Source: Amycolatopsis balhimycina FH 1894 (GTDB taxonomy: Bacteria > Actinomycetota > Actinomycetes > Mycobacteriales > Pseudonocardiaceae). From it: 64,000 nt of DNA. Below, in pieces: positions 52,259 through 60,629 of the stretch. Where the stretch lies: contig NZ_KB913037.1 of assembly GCF_000384295.1 (NCBI RefSeq), positions 10,594,228-10,658,227 on the forward strand, in the 5' to 3' direction. A program made the translations under genes and the position numbers. How positions within the stretch are numbered: the stretch's first letter is position 1; the number at the start of each line of letters is the position of its first letter. The notes beneath the pieces are model-generated. The model saw only the letters and a program-made list of their open reading frames with translations. It was not told the DNA's origin and ran no database searches.

Positions 52259-53518
52259 ATGCCAGTGGTGACCGGAGGGGGACGACGGGTGCGGGCCTGG
52301 CTGGGGAACAAGTACGTGCTGCTGGGCGCCCAGGCGCTCGTGCTGGCGGCGCTGCTCGTGTCGTACAACGACGGCCGCGTGCGGTTCCCGGCCTTCCGCG
52401 TCGACCTCGACGTCTACCGCCTCGGGTCGGCGGCGCTGCTGCACGGCCGGGCGCTGTACGGGACGTTGCCGCCCACCGGTGACGGCCAGTTCCTGCTCTT
52501 CACGTACCCGCCGTTCGCGGCGATCGTGCTGGCCCCGCTGGCCGTGCTGCCGTACTGGGCCGCCTGCCTGACGCTCACCCTGCTCACTCTCGGGGTGCTG
52601 GCCCTGGTCCTGGCGACCGTGCTGCGCGCGCTCGGCAAGCGGTGCGACTGGCGGCGGGTGGCCGTGCTGCTGCTGGCGGCCGAAGTGCTGGAGCCGGTGC
52701 TGCGCACGGTGTACGCGGGCCAGCTCGACCTGCTGCTGCTGGCGCTCGTCGTGCTGGACGTCCTGGTGGACACCCCGCGGTGGCCGCGCGGCCTGCTGAT
52801 CGGCCTCGCCGCCGCGGTGAAGCTGACCCCGGCGGTGTTCCTGCTGTACTTCCTGCTCCGCCGGGACGGCCGGGCCGCGCTGACCGCCGCCGTCACGTTC
52901 GTGGCGGCGACGACGCTGGGGTTCCTGCTCGCCGGAGCGGATTCGGTGCGGTACTGGACCAGCGCGCTGTGGGACACCGGCCGGGTCGGCGAGCCGACGT
53001 ACGCCGGCGACCAGTCGCTGCTGGGGCTGCTGGCCAGAACCGGGGTGCCGGCCCACGCGCGGACCGCGTGGTGGCTGCCGCTGGTGGCCGTGGTGCTCCT
53101 GCTGACCGCGCTGGGCGTGCGGCGCGCGCTGGCCGCGGGGGAGACGACCGTCGCGCTCGGCCTCAACGCCGTCGGCGGGCTGCTGGTGTCCCCGATTTCC
53201 TGGACGCACCACTGGGTCTGGGCCGTGGTCGTCCTGCTCGGCTGGGCGGAGCTGGCCCGGCGCACGCGACGGCGCGGGTTCGCCGTCCTGGCCGGTATCG
53301 GCACGGTGCTGTTCGCAGCCGGGCCGCAGTGGTGGTGGCCGCGCGGCGGCGAGGTCGAGAACCGGTGGAACTTCGGTCAGCAGCTCACCGGCAACGGCTA
53401 CGTCCTGTTCGGGCTGGCGGTACTGGTCACGGCGGTGCTGGTGCGGTTCCCGCGGCCCGACGACGTCGTCAGCGTTGCCGTCCCGGCCGGCGCCGGAGCC
53501 AGCCCGCGCCGAGGATGA
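52259..53518 (+). CDS. GT87 polyprenol-phosphate mannosyltransferase-like protein
   Basis: 419 aa integral membrane glycosyltransferase with about ten hydrophobic helices. DLDVYRLGSAALLHG early is the GT87 (DUF2029/PimE-like) motif carrying the catalytic Asp; later WTHHWVWAVV. It uses polyprenyl-phosphate mannose to add alpha-1,2-mannose to lipoglycans or glycans. ATG 52259 (with GGGAG upstream) is chosen; an in-frame ATG at 52232 is also possible. Its end overlaps the convergent DUF4383 gene by about 50 bp. Confidence 0.82.
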   Translation: MPVVTGGGRRVRAWLGNKYVLLGAQALVLAALLVSYNDGRVRFPAFRVDLDVYRLGSAALLHGRALYGTLPPTGDGQFLLFTYPPFAAIVLAPLAVLPYWAACLTLTLLTLGVLALVLATVLRALGKRCDWRRVAVLLLAAEVLEPVLRTVYAGQLDLLLLALVVLDVLVDTPRWPRGLLIGLAAAVKLTPAVFLLYFLLRRDGRAALTAAVTFVAATTLGFLLAGADSVRYWTSALWDTGRVGEPTYAGDQSLLGLLARTGVPAHARTAWWLPLVAVVLLLTALGVRRALAAGETTVALGLNAVGGLLVSPISWTHHWVWAVVVLLGWAELARRTRRRGFAVLAGIGTVLFAAGPQWWWPRGGEVENRWNFGQQLTGNGYVLFGLAVLVTAVLVRFPRPDDVVSVAVPAGAGASPRRG

Positions 53519-53906
53519 GCATCGCCGTGCCGAGGCCGAGAGCGAGGCACACCCCGGCGGTGTTCATCGGCAGGACGTCGTCGAACGCCGCCGGCATCGG
53601 CAGCAGCCCGGCGATCCCCAGCACGGCGTAGCAGGCGCCGGCCACGAGGAGGAACCGGCTCGACAGGCCGGACGAGCGGGTGCAGAACACCGCGGCGGCG
53701 CCGGTGAGCAGGTGCCCGACCGTCCACGCCGTGGACACCGCGAACACGCCGAACAGGGCCCGGGCCGGCCCGTCGCCGACAGTGACCCCTGGAATCAGCT
53801 CGCACGCGCCCAGCACGAGGAACAGCAGGCCGATGAGCATCCCCAGGCCCTGCACGGGAGCGGGGCCCGGCTTGGGGACCCGCGCTGCGGGTTTGGTGCG
53901 CGCCAT
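53469..53906 (-). CDS. DUF4383-like membrane protein
   Basis: 145 aa with four helices; MLIGLLFLVLGACELIPG and an LLTGAAAVFCTRS loop fit DUF4383. Basic Lys/Arg N-terminus. Function unknown. Divergent from the SRPBCC gene, with a SigB-like promoter between them. Its 3' end overlaps the GT87 gene. Confidence 0.72.
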   Translation of the reverse strand: MARTKPAARVPKPGPAPVQGLGMLIGLLFLVLGACELIPGVTVGDGPARALFGVFAVSTAWTVGHLLTGAAAVFCTRSSGLSSRFLLVAGACYAVLGIAGLLPMPAAFDDVLPMNTAGVCLALGLGTAMLILGAGWLRRRPGRQR

Positions 53907-53966
53907 GGTTTCCGGGTTCCCCGCGCGCGGCGGTTTAATGCGCGGCCGTTCGATGCACTGACGCCC

Positions 53967-53991
53967 GGTTGTGCCGGACCGGCCCGGGTAA
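53967..53991 (+). promoter_or_regulatory. SigB/SigF-like promoter of the SRPBCC gene
   Basis: GGTTG (53967-53971), 14-bp spacer, GGGTAA (53986-53991), as in actinobacterial general-stress promoters. Confidence 0.45.
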
Positions 53992-54027
53992 CCGGCCCCT
54001 TCACGGACCACCGAGGAGGAGCCGACG

Positions 54028-54486
54028 ATGACCGAGTACCGCCACACCGTGACCGCCGACGTCCCGGCCGACGAGCTGTTCGCGTTCCTGAGCCACCCCG
54101 AAAACCTGCCCCGCTACTTCCCGGAGATGAAGGTCGCCGAACCGAAGGGCGGGGACAGCGTCCACGTCGAGGCCGAGGTGCACGGCGAGCGCGTCGCGGG
54201 GGAGGCATGGCTGCGCACCGACCCGGCGACCCGCTCGCTGTCGTGGGGCGCGGAAGGCCCCGACGACTACCACGGCGAACTGCGCATCCGCGACGACGGC
54301 CCGGGTTCTTCGGAGATCACCGTGACGCTGCACAGCGTCCGCGAGGCCGACGGGGACGAGGTCCAGCAGGGCCTCGAGCGCACGGTCGCCGCGATGACCC
54401 ACACCGCGACCGCCGACGCCGATGTCGCCGCGGCCGAAAGCCAGGGCGGCTGGACCGCCCACGACGGCAAAGACCCGGCCGGCTGA
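54028..54486 (+). CDS. SRPBCC (START-like) family protein
   Basis: 152 aa. N-terminal TVTADVPADELFAFLSHPEN is the polyketide-cyclase/SRPBCC opening, and the fold continues to about 125; the tail is Ala/Asp-rich. It probably binds a hydrophobic ligand. GAGGAGGAGCC precedes the ATG. A stress-type promoter upstream suggests induction by envelope or osmotic stress (inference). Confidence 0.8.
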   Translation: MTEYRHTVTADVPADELFAFLSHPENLPRYFPEMKVAEPKGGDSVHVEAEVHGERVAGEAWLRTDPATRSLSWGAEGPDDYHGELRIRDDGPGSSEITVTLHSVREADGDEVQQGLERTVAAMTHTATADADVAAAESQGGWTAHDGKDPAG

Positions 54487-54493
54487 GGCATGT

Positions 54494-54509
54494 GTATAAC
54501 GACCTATAC
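54494..54509. repeat. GTATAACGACCTATAC motif, copy 2
   Basis: 15 of 16 bases match 24613-24628; again between the ends of convergent genes. Confidence 0.6.
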
Positions 54510-54527
54510 GTCCGGGCTCTCAGCCGC

Positions 54528-55517
54528 TCAGGTCAGGATGGTGACGAGCAAACCCGCACCGACGATCAGCACGCACGCCGCGATCGTCGTCCGGCGGTAG
54601 TGCAGGATGAGCGCCGCGAACTCGCGCAGCAGCGCACTCGGCAGGAAGTACCGTGCCGTCGGGGAACCCGTGGCGTGGAACGGCAGGCCGAGGCGGCGGC
54701 ACTCCACCGCCGTCCGGAACACGTGGTAGTTGCTGGTCACCACCACCACCTGCCGGTTCTCGGCCGGGAGGAGCGCGGCCGAAAACCGGAGGTTCTCTTC
54801 GGTCGTCCGGGCCCGGTCTTCACGCCGGATCAGGTCCTCCGGCACGCCGTGCTCCCGCAGGTAGACGTGCATCGCTTCGGCTTCGGTGACCGTCTCGCCG
54901 GGACCTCGTCCGCCGGAAACGACCAGCAGCGGCGGCGAGGTCTCGCGGCGGTGAAGCCGGATCGCGCGGTCGAGCCGCCCGGCGAGCAGCGGCGGCACGC
55001 GGTCGCCGTCGAGGCCGCAGCCGAGCACGATGATCGCGTCGAACCCGCCGCGGCGGCCGATCCGGCTGTACACCACGGAATAGCCGAGCAGCGACACGAA
55101 CAGGAACCCGAAGTAGCAGGCGAGCACCGCCGCGGTGGCCACCAGCGCCGAGCCCCACCGGCCGAGCGGGACGAAGAACAGCGCCTCCAGCACGATCAGC
55201 CCCACGCCCAGGCCGAGCGACAGCAGGTTCCCGGCGCTGTGCCCTTCCCGCCGCCACATCCGCACGCCGTTGAAGAGCAACGCGATCGGCAGCCCCAGCG
55301 CGACGACCACGACCACGGCCCCGAGCAGACCGAACAGCACCGGTGTCAGCCAGTCCAGGTGCAGTGCCGTACGCAGCAGCCACAACGCGGTGAGCAGCAT
55401 CGCGACGCCGAGCCAGACGGCGTTGCCGAGCCGCCGGGGCTCGTTCGCCAGCCGCACGGCGAACACGAGGAGCGCCACGGTGGCCGCGACCGGCAGCACA
55501 CTCCCGGCGACGCTCAC
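54528..55517 (-). CDS. YdcF-like DUF218 membrane protein
   Basis: 329 aa: five N-terminal membrane helices (about 1-150), then a DUF218 domain (IIVLGCGLDGDRVPPLLAGR, VVSGGRGPGETVTEAEAM, RTTEENLRFSAALL, SNYHVFRT) and a final helix. The family includes SanA/ElyC, linked to envelope integrity. GTG 55517 with GGGGGAGGCC. 21 bp separate it from the methyltransferase upstream on the same strand. Confidence 0.85.
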   Translation of the reverse strand: MSVAGSVLPVAATVALLVFAVRLANEPRRLGNAVWLGVAMLLTALWLLRTALHLDWLTPVLFGLLGAVVVVVALGLPIALLFNGVRMWRREGHSAGNLLSLGLGVGLIVLEALFFVPLGRWGSALVATAAVLACYFGFLFVSLLGYSVVYSRIGRRGGFDAIIVLGCGLDGDRVPPLLAGRLDRAIRLHRRETSPPLLVVSGGRGPGETVTEAEAMHVYLREHGVPEDLIRREDRARTTEENLRFSAALLPAENRQVVVVTSNYHVFRTAVECRRLGLPFHATGSPTARYFLPSALLREFAALILHYRRTTIAACVLIVGAGLLVTILT

Positions 55518-55538
55518 CCGGCCTCCCCCTGAACTCCG

Positions 55539-56192
55539 TCAGGAACCCAACTTAGCCACGTGCGCGAGGACGCACACGACGGGCGGGTCGAGGTCGAGGG
55601 TTCCGGTGCGGAAGTCTTCGAACCCGGCTTCGGCGAGCAGGCCGGTCAGCTCCTCGGCAGCGGCCGCAGCGGTGGCGCTGGGGCAACGGGGCTGGGACAC
55701 CAAGGCGATGCGACCGCCGGGCCGCAGCAGCCGGCCGAGTTCGCGCAGCCGGGCGGCGGGTTCGGGCCACATGCCGACGGTGTTGACGGCGAGCGCCGCG
55801 TCGAACGCTTCCTCGTCGAGGGACAGGTTTTCGACCGGCGAGCAGACGAGGCGGACCCGCCCGGCCCGGACGGCGGCCCGGTTGCGGCGGCGCGCCTGGC
55901 TGAGCACCACCGGCGAATGGTCGACGCCGACCACCAGGCCCCGGCTCGCCCGCGCGGCGAGGGCGGCGACGGCCACGCCCGGACCGCAGCCGAGTTCGAG
56001 GACGCGGCCGGCCGGCCGCACGTCGAGCAGTTCCGCGGCCCAGCGGTTGCGCGCGACGTTCGACGAGCGACGGCCCATGATCCAGCCGGCGAGGTACCCC
56101 GCGGCTCCGGCCGGCCGGTGGAACTGGGCCAGGCCCCCGTGCCGGGCCCACCACGGCAGGAAGCGGCCCAGCACCTTCTCTTCGATCTCCAT
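55539..56192 (-). CDS. SAM-dependent methyltransferase
   Basis: 217 aa class I methyltransferase; motif I VLELGCGPGVAVAAL near 65-79, post-I VGVDHSPVVL. A small-molecule or lipid substrate is likely but not defined. ATG 56192; divergent from the MerR gene by 36 bp, with a perfect 20-bp MerR-like operator between them, so it is probably its target. Confidence 0.87.
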   Translation of the reverse strand: MEIEEKVLGRFLPWWARHGGLAQFHRPAGAAGYLAGWIMGRRSSNVARNRWAAELLDVRPAGRVLELGCGPGVAVAALAARASRGLVVGVDHSPVVLSQARRRNRAAVRAGRVRLVCSPVENLSLDEEAFDAALAVNTVGMWPEPAARLRELGRLLRPGGRIALVSQPRCPSATAAAAAEELTGLLAEAGFEDFRTGTLDLDPPVVCVLAHVAKLGS

Positions 56193-56206
56193 GGGGCGAG
56201 CGAACC

Positions 56207-56226
56207 ACTTCGAGTAGGCTCGAAGT
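56207..56226. promoter_or_regulatory. MerR-type operator
   Basis: ACTTCGAG-TAGG-CTCGAAGT: perfect 8-bp arms with a 4-nt centre. It includes a TAGGCT that could be the -10 of a leaderless MerR mRNA. Confidence 0.65.
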
Positions 56227-56228
56227 CA

Positions 56229-56657
56229 ATGTCCGAGCCCACGCGAGCGACGTTGTCGATCGGCGAACTCGCCGAGCGCACCGGCGTGCCGGCGACCACG
56301 CTGCGGTACTACGACGAACTCGGCCTGGTGCGGCCGTCGGCCCGCGCGGCGGGGCGTCGGCGCTACGCCACGTCGGCGGTCCGGGATGTCGGGATGATCG
56401 TTTTCCTGCGCGAGATCGGCTTCTCGCTGGCCGAGATCGAGCGGTTCATCACGGGGCCGTCGCGGCAGGAGCTGATCGAGCGCAAGCTGGCCGAACTGGC
56501 CGAGCAGCAGCACCGCATCGAGGTGGCCCGCACCGCCTTGGAGCACGGGCGGCAATGTCCGGCAGGCGAGCCCGTGAGGTGCCCGCGGTTCTGGTCGATC
56601 GTCGAAGCGCGCCAGCGCGGCCTTTCGCTCGAGGAAAGCCACGAGCGGGCGCACTGA
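56229..56657 (+). CDS. MerR-family transcriptional regulator
   Basis: 142 aa. MerR HTH (SIGELAERTGVPATTLRYYD at about 10-29), dimer helix, and two Cys (QCPAGEPVRC) near the C-end that could bind metal or sense redox, unlike the SoxR CxxCxxC cluster. It likely controls the divergent methyltransferase and itself through 56207-56226. The phosphoesterase-domain gene starts 1 bp after its stop. Confidence 0.9.
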   Translation: MSEPTRATLSIGELAERTGVPATTLRYYDELGLVRPSARAAGRRRYATSAVRDVGMIVFLREIGFSLAEIERFITGPSRQELIERKLAELAEQQHRIEVARTALEHGRQCPAGEPVRCPRFWSIVEARQRGLSLEESHERAH

Positions 56658-56658
56658 C

Positions 56659-57015
56659 ATGAGCGAGCGGCGACCGGCTTTCGTGCTGCACGAGCACTGG
56701 CGCCCGCGGCACCACTTCGACCTCCGGCTGGAAGAGGACGGCGTGCTGCGGTCGTGGGCCGTGCCGCGCGGCCTCCCACCCGATCCCGCGGAGAACCGGC
56801 TGGCGGTCGCCGTGCCCGACCACGCGCTCGACCACCTCGCCTACGAAGACGAGACGAAGAAGGTGGCCGATACGGGCTGGTGGGAGGAGCACGACCGGAC
56901 GGCCAAGCGGATCCTGTTCACGTTGCACGGCCGCGCGGGCGCGGTGCGGTACGCCCTGATCCGCACCGCCCGCGACTGGCTCCTGCACCGCACCCAGGAC
57001 CAGCCGACCCCGTAA
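56659..57015 (+). CDS. stand-alone LigD-type 3'-phosphoesterase domain
   Basis: 118 aa. It aligns with the PE domain of bacterial LigD (NHEJ): EHWRPRHHFDLRLEEDGVL keeps the H...H-x-D-x-R cluster, SWAVPRG and VPDHALDH follow. LigD's ligase and polymerase domains and Ku are not in the window. Could trim 3' ends of RNA or DNA. Coupled to the MerR gene. Its TAA stop is the first triplet of the symmetric array at 57013. Confidence 0.8.
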   Translation: MSERRPAFVLHEHWRPRHHFDLRLEEDGVLRSWAVPRGLPPDPAENRLAVAVPDHALDHLAYEDETKKVADTGWWEEHDRTAKRILFTLHGRAGAVRYALIRTARDWLLHRTQDQPTP

Positions 57016-57131
57016 CTCGCGTGACCAGAGCCGGAACTCGCGTGATTGGACCCGGAACTGACGTGATGGGGGCCGGAACTCACGAGTTACGGCTCCGATC
57101 ACGCGGGATACGGCCCGGATCACGCGAGTTA
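57013..57131. repeat. 119-bp symmetric array of 21-bp units
   Basis: Units AACTCGCGTGA... begin at 57014, 57035, 57056 and 57077, then the orientation flips with TCACGCG... units at 57099 and 57120. The array begins with TAACTCGCGTGA and ends with its complement, giving TAA stops to both convergent genes. Confidence 0.85.
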
Positions 57132-57827
57132 CGTGGCGGCGTAGGAGATCCGGGCCGGGCGCATCGCGCGGTGGGCCCAGTGGCCCAGCACGGCCAGCAG
57201 TGCGATCTCCAGGACCATCATCAGACGTTCCACCAGCCCGGTCGCCACGGTCGGCAGGTGGCCGCCGAGCACGACGTTCACCGCGAACGGGACGATGAAC
57301 GGCAGGTAGAACGGGATCGCGGCCAGCGCGAGGCGGCGCGACCAGGTGGCGAACCGCCGCCAGCGCGGGTCGTCGCGGTGCCGCCTGCCCAGTGCCCAGC
57401 CGACGACCGGCAGGCTCAGGCACGTCACGGCCGAGGCGTAGAGGTGGATCTTGCCGGTGGCCGTGATCGCGCCGCCCTGCGGATCCTTGGCGAAGATCGC
57501 GACCGCCAGCAGGCTGACGCACCACAGTGCCTTCGCCGCCACCAGCGCCGGATTGGCCAGCAGGCCACGGCGGTAGAGCGCGACCAGCAGCAGCGCCGAG
57601 CCGGAGCTGGTGAGCAGGAGCGCGCCGTCCCACATCCACCGGCCGGGGCTCAGCGCGTAGTCGCTCAGCATCGTGGTGACCGGGTCGAGGGGGGCGAGCC
57701 GCCGGTCGAGGTGCAGCACGGCGAGGAGGACGACGGCGCCGGCGAAGGCGGCCACTGCGCTGGGCACGAGCAGACGGGCGCGCAGCGACGGAAGGACGGG
57801 TGCGGGACAGAGCATGCGGTGAAACAC
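57129..57827 (-). CDS. DUF998 membrane protein
   Basis: 232 aa, about six helices. LAPLDPVTTMLSDYALSPG is the DUF998 entry; LGHWAHRAM closes it. Unknown function. The start at 57827 has a second Met at residue 5. A tandem 11-bp direct repeat lies upstream (57871-57892). Confidence 0.78.
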   Translation of the reverse strand: MFHRMLCPAPVLPSLRARLLVPSAVAAFAGAVVLLAVLHLDRRLAPLDPVTTMLSDYALSPGRWMWDGALLLTSSGSALLLVALYRRGLLANPALVAAKALWCVSLLAVAIFAKDPQGGAITATGKIHLYASAVTCLSLPVVGWALGRRHRDDPRWRRFATWSRRLALAAIPFYLPFIVPFAVNVVLGGHLPTVATGLVERLMMVLEIALLAVLGHWAHRAMRPARISYAAT

Positions 57828-57870
57828 TCCGGGACGGCTCGGCTGGTTCAGGCGAAGCAGCGGACGCTAC

Positions 57871-57892
57871 CCGTGACCATTCCGTGACCATT
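57871..57892. promoter_or_regulatory. tandem 11-bp direct repeat upstream of the DUF998 gene
   Basis: CCGTGACCATT twice with no gap; on the minus strand it reads as GGTCACGGAAT-type units, reminiscent of PhoP-box spacing (11 bp). Confidence 0.4.
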
Positions 57893-57928
57893 GCCTACAC
57901 GTTCCCGATGTGACGCAGGACACGGCCG

Positions 57929-58795
57929 TCAGTGGTCGCCGTCCTGCGGGATTTCCGCCGAGTCGGTGAGCCGGAGCTTGCGCCGCGCCCGCTGATAGAA
58001 CGTCGTCATCCCGAGCCGGACCACCCGCGCCGCGCTCGGGCGGGCGCGCAGGTCCAAGCGGTCGCCCGGGGACACGTAACCCTGGACCTGGCCGTCGACC
58101 TCCACCGCCAGCCGGCCGCTCGTCGGCAGCAGCTCCAGCGTCACTTCGTCGTGCACCGAGAGCACCACGCCCCGGCTGTACGCCGAGTGCGGCGCCGCCG
58201 GCGTCACCAGCAGCGCCTCGACCGCCGGGCTGGTGATCGGGCCGCCCGCGGAGAAGCTGTACGCCGTCGAGCCGGTCGGCGTCGCCACGACCACCGCGTC
58301 GGCAGAGTAGCTCACGAACGGCTGGCCGCCGACGCGGACCGCGACCACCGCGCTCCCTTCGCCGGGCACGCGCACCACCGCGATGTCGTTGAACGCCGTG
58401 ATCCGGCGCCCCTCCAGCACGGCGTCCACGGCCAGCCGCGGTTCCACCGTGAACTGGTGCTCGTCGATGGCCGAGAGCGCGCCGGGCAGGTCGGGGACGT
58501 CGACCTCGGCCAGGAAGCCGAGCTTGCCGAGGTTCACCCCGAGCACCGGCGCGCGCTGCCCGTCGGCCAGCCGCATGGCCCGCAGCATCGTCCCGTCGCC
58601 GCCCAGGCTGACCACCAGGTCGGAGCGGCGCCCGAGCTCTTCGGGCGTCACCCCGACCGCCGCGCAGTTCAGGCGGACGATCTCGTCGGCGATGCCGAGG
58701 ATCTCGATGCCCCGGTTGCCCGCCCAGCCGAGCACGGCTTCGACGGCGGCCGCCGAGTCGCGGCGCGGGTGCAGCACGAGTCCCGCGGAGTGCAT
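57929..58795 (-). CDS. nadK: NAD kinase
   Basis: Makes NADP from NAD and ATP. 288 aa: GGDGTMLRA (about 72-80), FNDIAVVR, and TPTGSTAYSFSAGGP are the family signatures. ATG 58795 is chosen; a TTG ten codons up is possible. It starts 33 bp after the monooxygenase stop on the same strand, so it may be the last gene of the oxidative cluster, giving cofactor for NADPH-using enzymes (inference). Confidence 0.93.
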   Translation of the reverse strand: MHSAGLVLHPRRDSAAAVEAVLGWAGNRGIEILGIADEIVRLNCAAVGVTPEELGRRSDLVVSLGGDGTMLRAMRLADGQRAPVLGVNLGKLGFLAEVDVPDLPGALSAIDEHQFTVEPRLAVDAVLEGRRITAFNDIAVVRVPGEGSAVVAVRVGGQPFVSYSADAVVVATPTGSTAYSFSAGGPITSPAVEALLVTPAAPHSAYSRGVVLSVHDEVTLELLPTSGRLAVEVDGQVQGYVSPGDRLDLRARPSAARVVRLGMTTFYQRARRKLRLTDSAEIPQDGDH

Positions 58796-58828
58796 GTCAG
58801 TGGCCCATGGCGGGCGAGGTACCAAGCG

Positions 58829-60304
58829 TCATGCGGTCAGTCTGCCCGCTCCCGCCGATCGCCGCGAGAAACGCAGGGCGCCGTCGTCGAGGCGGCCGTG
58901 CCGGAGCTTGACGACATCGTGCGCGTAGCTCATGCCCAGCTGCCAGGGCGCCCGCGAACCGGCTTTCGGGAACTCGCCGATCGAGCGCTGGACGTAGCCG
59001 GCGTCGAAGTCGAGCAGCGGCCGCTCGGCGACCGCCGGGTCGTCGTTGACCGGCACGCACTGGTCGTAGGAGTTCCGGTCGAGGTGACGCAGCAGCCGGA
59101 CGACGTACTCGGCGACGAGGTCGGCCTTGAGCGTCCACGACGCGTTCGTGTAACCGATCGTGAAGACGAAGTTCGGCACGCCGCTGAGCATCATTCCCTT
59201 GTACGCCATGGTTTCCGGCAGTTTCACCGGGGCGCCGTCCACGAAGAGCCCGATGCCGCCGAAGGCCAGCAGCCGCAGCCCGGTGGCGGTGACGACGACG
59301 TCCGCTTCGAGCTCGGCGCCGGACTGCAGCCGCAGCCCGCCCGGGGTGAACTCCGCGATCCGGCCGGTGACGACCGAGGCGTCGCCGCGGCGGATCGAGC
59401 GGAACAGATCGCCGTCGGGGACCAGGCAGAGGCGCTGGTCCCACGGCTGGTAGCGCGGCTTGAAGTGGGTGTCGACGGCGTAGCCGGGCGGCAGCTGCTT
59501 CGCCGTCGCCTTGCGGATCAGCGCCTTGACCACACCCGGGCGGCGCCGGCTGAGCTGGTAGATCAGCGTGCTGACCGCGACGTTCTTCCAGCGCGCGACC
59601 GGGTAGGCCAGCCGCGGCCCGAGCAGGCCGCGGAGCCGGTTGGCCAGCGCGTCCTCCGACGGCATCGAGAGGATGTAGCTGGGGGAGCGCTGCAGCATGG
59701 TCACGTGCGCGGCGCGATCGGTCATCGCCGGGACGAGCGTCACGGCGGTCGCGCCGCTGCCGATCACGACGACCTTCTTGCCGGTGTAGTCGAGGTCCTC
59801 GGGCCAGTGCTGCGGGTGCACGACGGTGCCGCCGAACCGCTCGAGGCCCGGGAACTCCGGCGTGTGGCCGGCTTCATAGTCGTAGTAGCCGCTGCACAGG
59901 TAGAGGAACTTCGCGGTGATCTCGACGGGCTGCCCGTCGTGCACCGCCTCGACCGTCCACAGTGCGTCCTCCGTGGACCATGCGGCACGAACCACCTTGT
60001 GCCCGAAGCGAATATGGCGGTCGATCCCGGCGTCGGCCGCGGTGTCGCGGACGTACCGCAGGATCGACGGGCCGTCCGCGATGGCCTTCGCGTCGGTCCA
60101 CGGCCGGAACCGGTAGCCGAGCGTCTGCATGTCCGAATCTGACCGGATTCCCGGGTAGCGGAACAGGTCCCACGTGCCGCCGATCGCGTCGCGGGCCTCG
60201 AGGATCGTGAACGTCTTGCGCGGGAACGCCGTCCGCAGGTGGTGGGCCGCGCCGACGCCGGACAACCCGGCGCCGACGATGAGCACGTCGACGTGTTCGG
60301 TCAT
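58829..60304 (-). CDS. Baeyer-Villiger flavin monooxygenase (EthA-like)
   Basis: 491 aa. FAD motif GAGLSG (11-16), Baeyer-Villiger fingerprint FGGTVVHPQHWP (about 156-167) and NADPH motif GSGATA are present. It oxidises ketones to esters using NADPH and O2. ATG 60304 is 1 bp past the SDR remnant stop. Together with the P450, hydrolase and TetR it suggests oxidation of a hydrophobic ketone or lipid. Confidence 0.92.
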   Translation of the reverse strand: MTEHVDVLIVGAGLSGVGAAHHLRTAFPRKTFTILEARDAIGGTWDLFRYPGIRSDSDMQTLGYRFRPWTDAKAIADGPSILRYVRDTAADAGIDRHIRFGHKVVRAAWSTEDALWTVEAVHDGQPVEITAKFLYLCSGYYDYEAGHTPEFPGLERFGGTVVHPQHWPEDLDYTGKKVVVIGSGATAVTLVPAMTDRAAHVTMLQRSPSYILSMPSEDALANRLRGLLGPRLAYPVARWKNVAVSTLIYQLSRRRPGVVKALIRKATAKQLPPGYAVDTHFKPRYQPWDQRLCLVPDGDLFRSIRRGDASVVTGRIAEFTPGGLRLQSGAELEADVVVTATGLRLLAFGGIGLFVDGAPVKLPETMAYKGMMLSGVPNFVFTIGYTNASWTLKADLVAEYVVRLLRHLDRNSYDQCVPVNDDPAVAERPLLDFDAGYVQRSIGEFPKAGSRAPWQLGMSYAHDVVKLRHGRLDDGALRFSRRSAGAGRLTA

Positions 60305-60305
60305 G

Positions 60306-60629
60306 TCACACGGCCTCCGTCCGCCGTCGCCGCATGACGCGGGTCAGCACGGCGTTGTAGTGAGTGGGGGTGACGCGGGCGAGCGCGTCGAACAGGTAGG
60401 CGTCCGGGCCGACCAGGATGCGGGCCTTGCCGCGGTCGACCCCCGCGTGGATGATCGCCGCCGCCTTGTCCGGCGACGTCATCGTCATGGCCTCGAACTG
60501 CGCGGCCATTTGTTCCTTCGTGCGGCCCAGCCCTTCGGGGTCGCGGCGCATCCGGGCGTTGCGCGCGATGTTCGTCGTGATGCCGCCGGGGTGCACGGTG
60601 ATGCTGTGCCGGTTACGGGGCCGGGACAT
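60306..60629 (-). pseudogene. short-chain dehydrogenase with deleted core
   Basis: 107 aa. From residue 8 it is the C-terminal third of an SDR (SITVHPGGITTNIARNARMR, then a helical tail), but the Rossmann TGxxxGxG and the Ser-Tyr-Lys centre are absent. GAGGAG still precedes ATG 60629, so an internal in-frame deletion of about 160 codons is likely. It overlaps the hydrolase end by 17 bp. Confidence 0.7.

Noticed and set aside
57013..57131. CRISPR-like array
   Set aside because: Units are 21 bp with no unique spacers, the orientation flips in the middle, and there are no cas genes.
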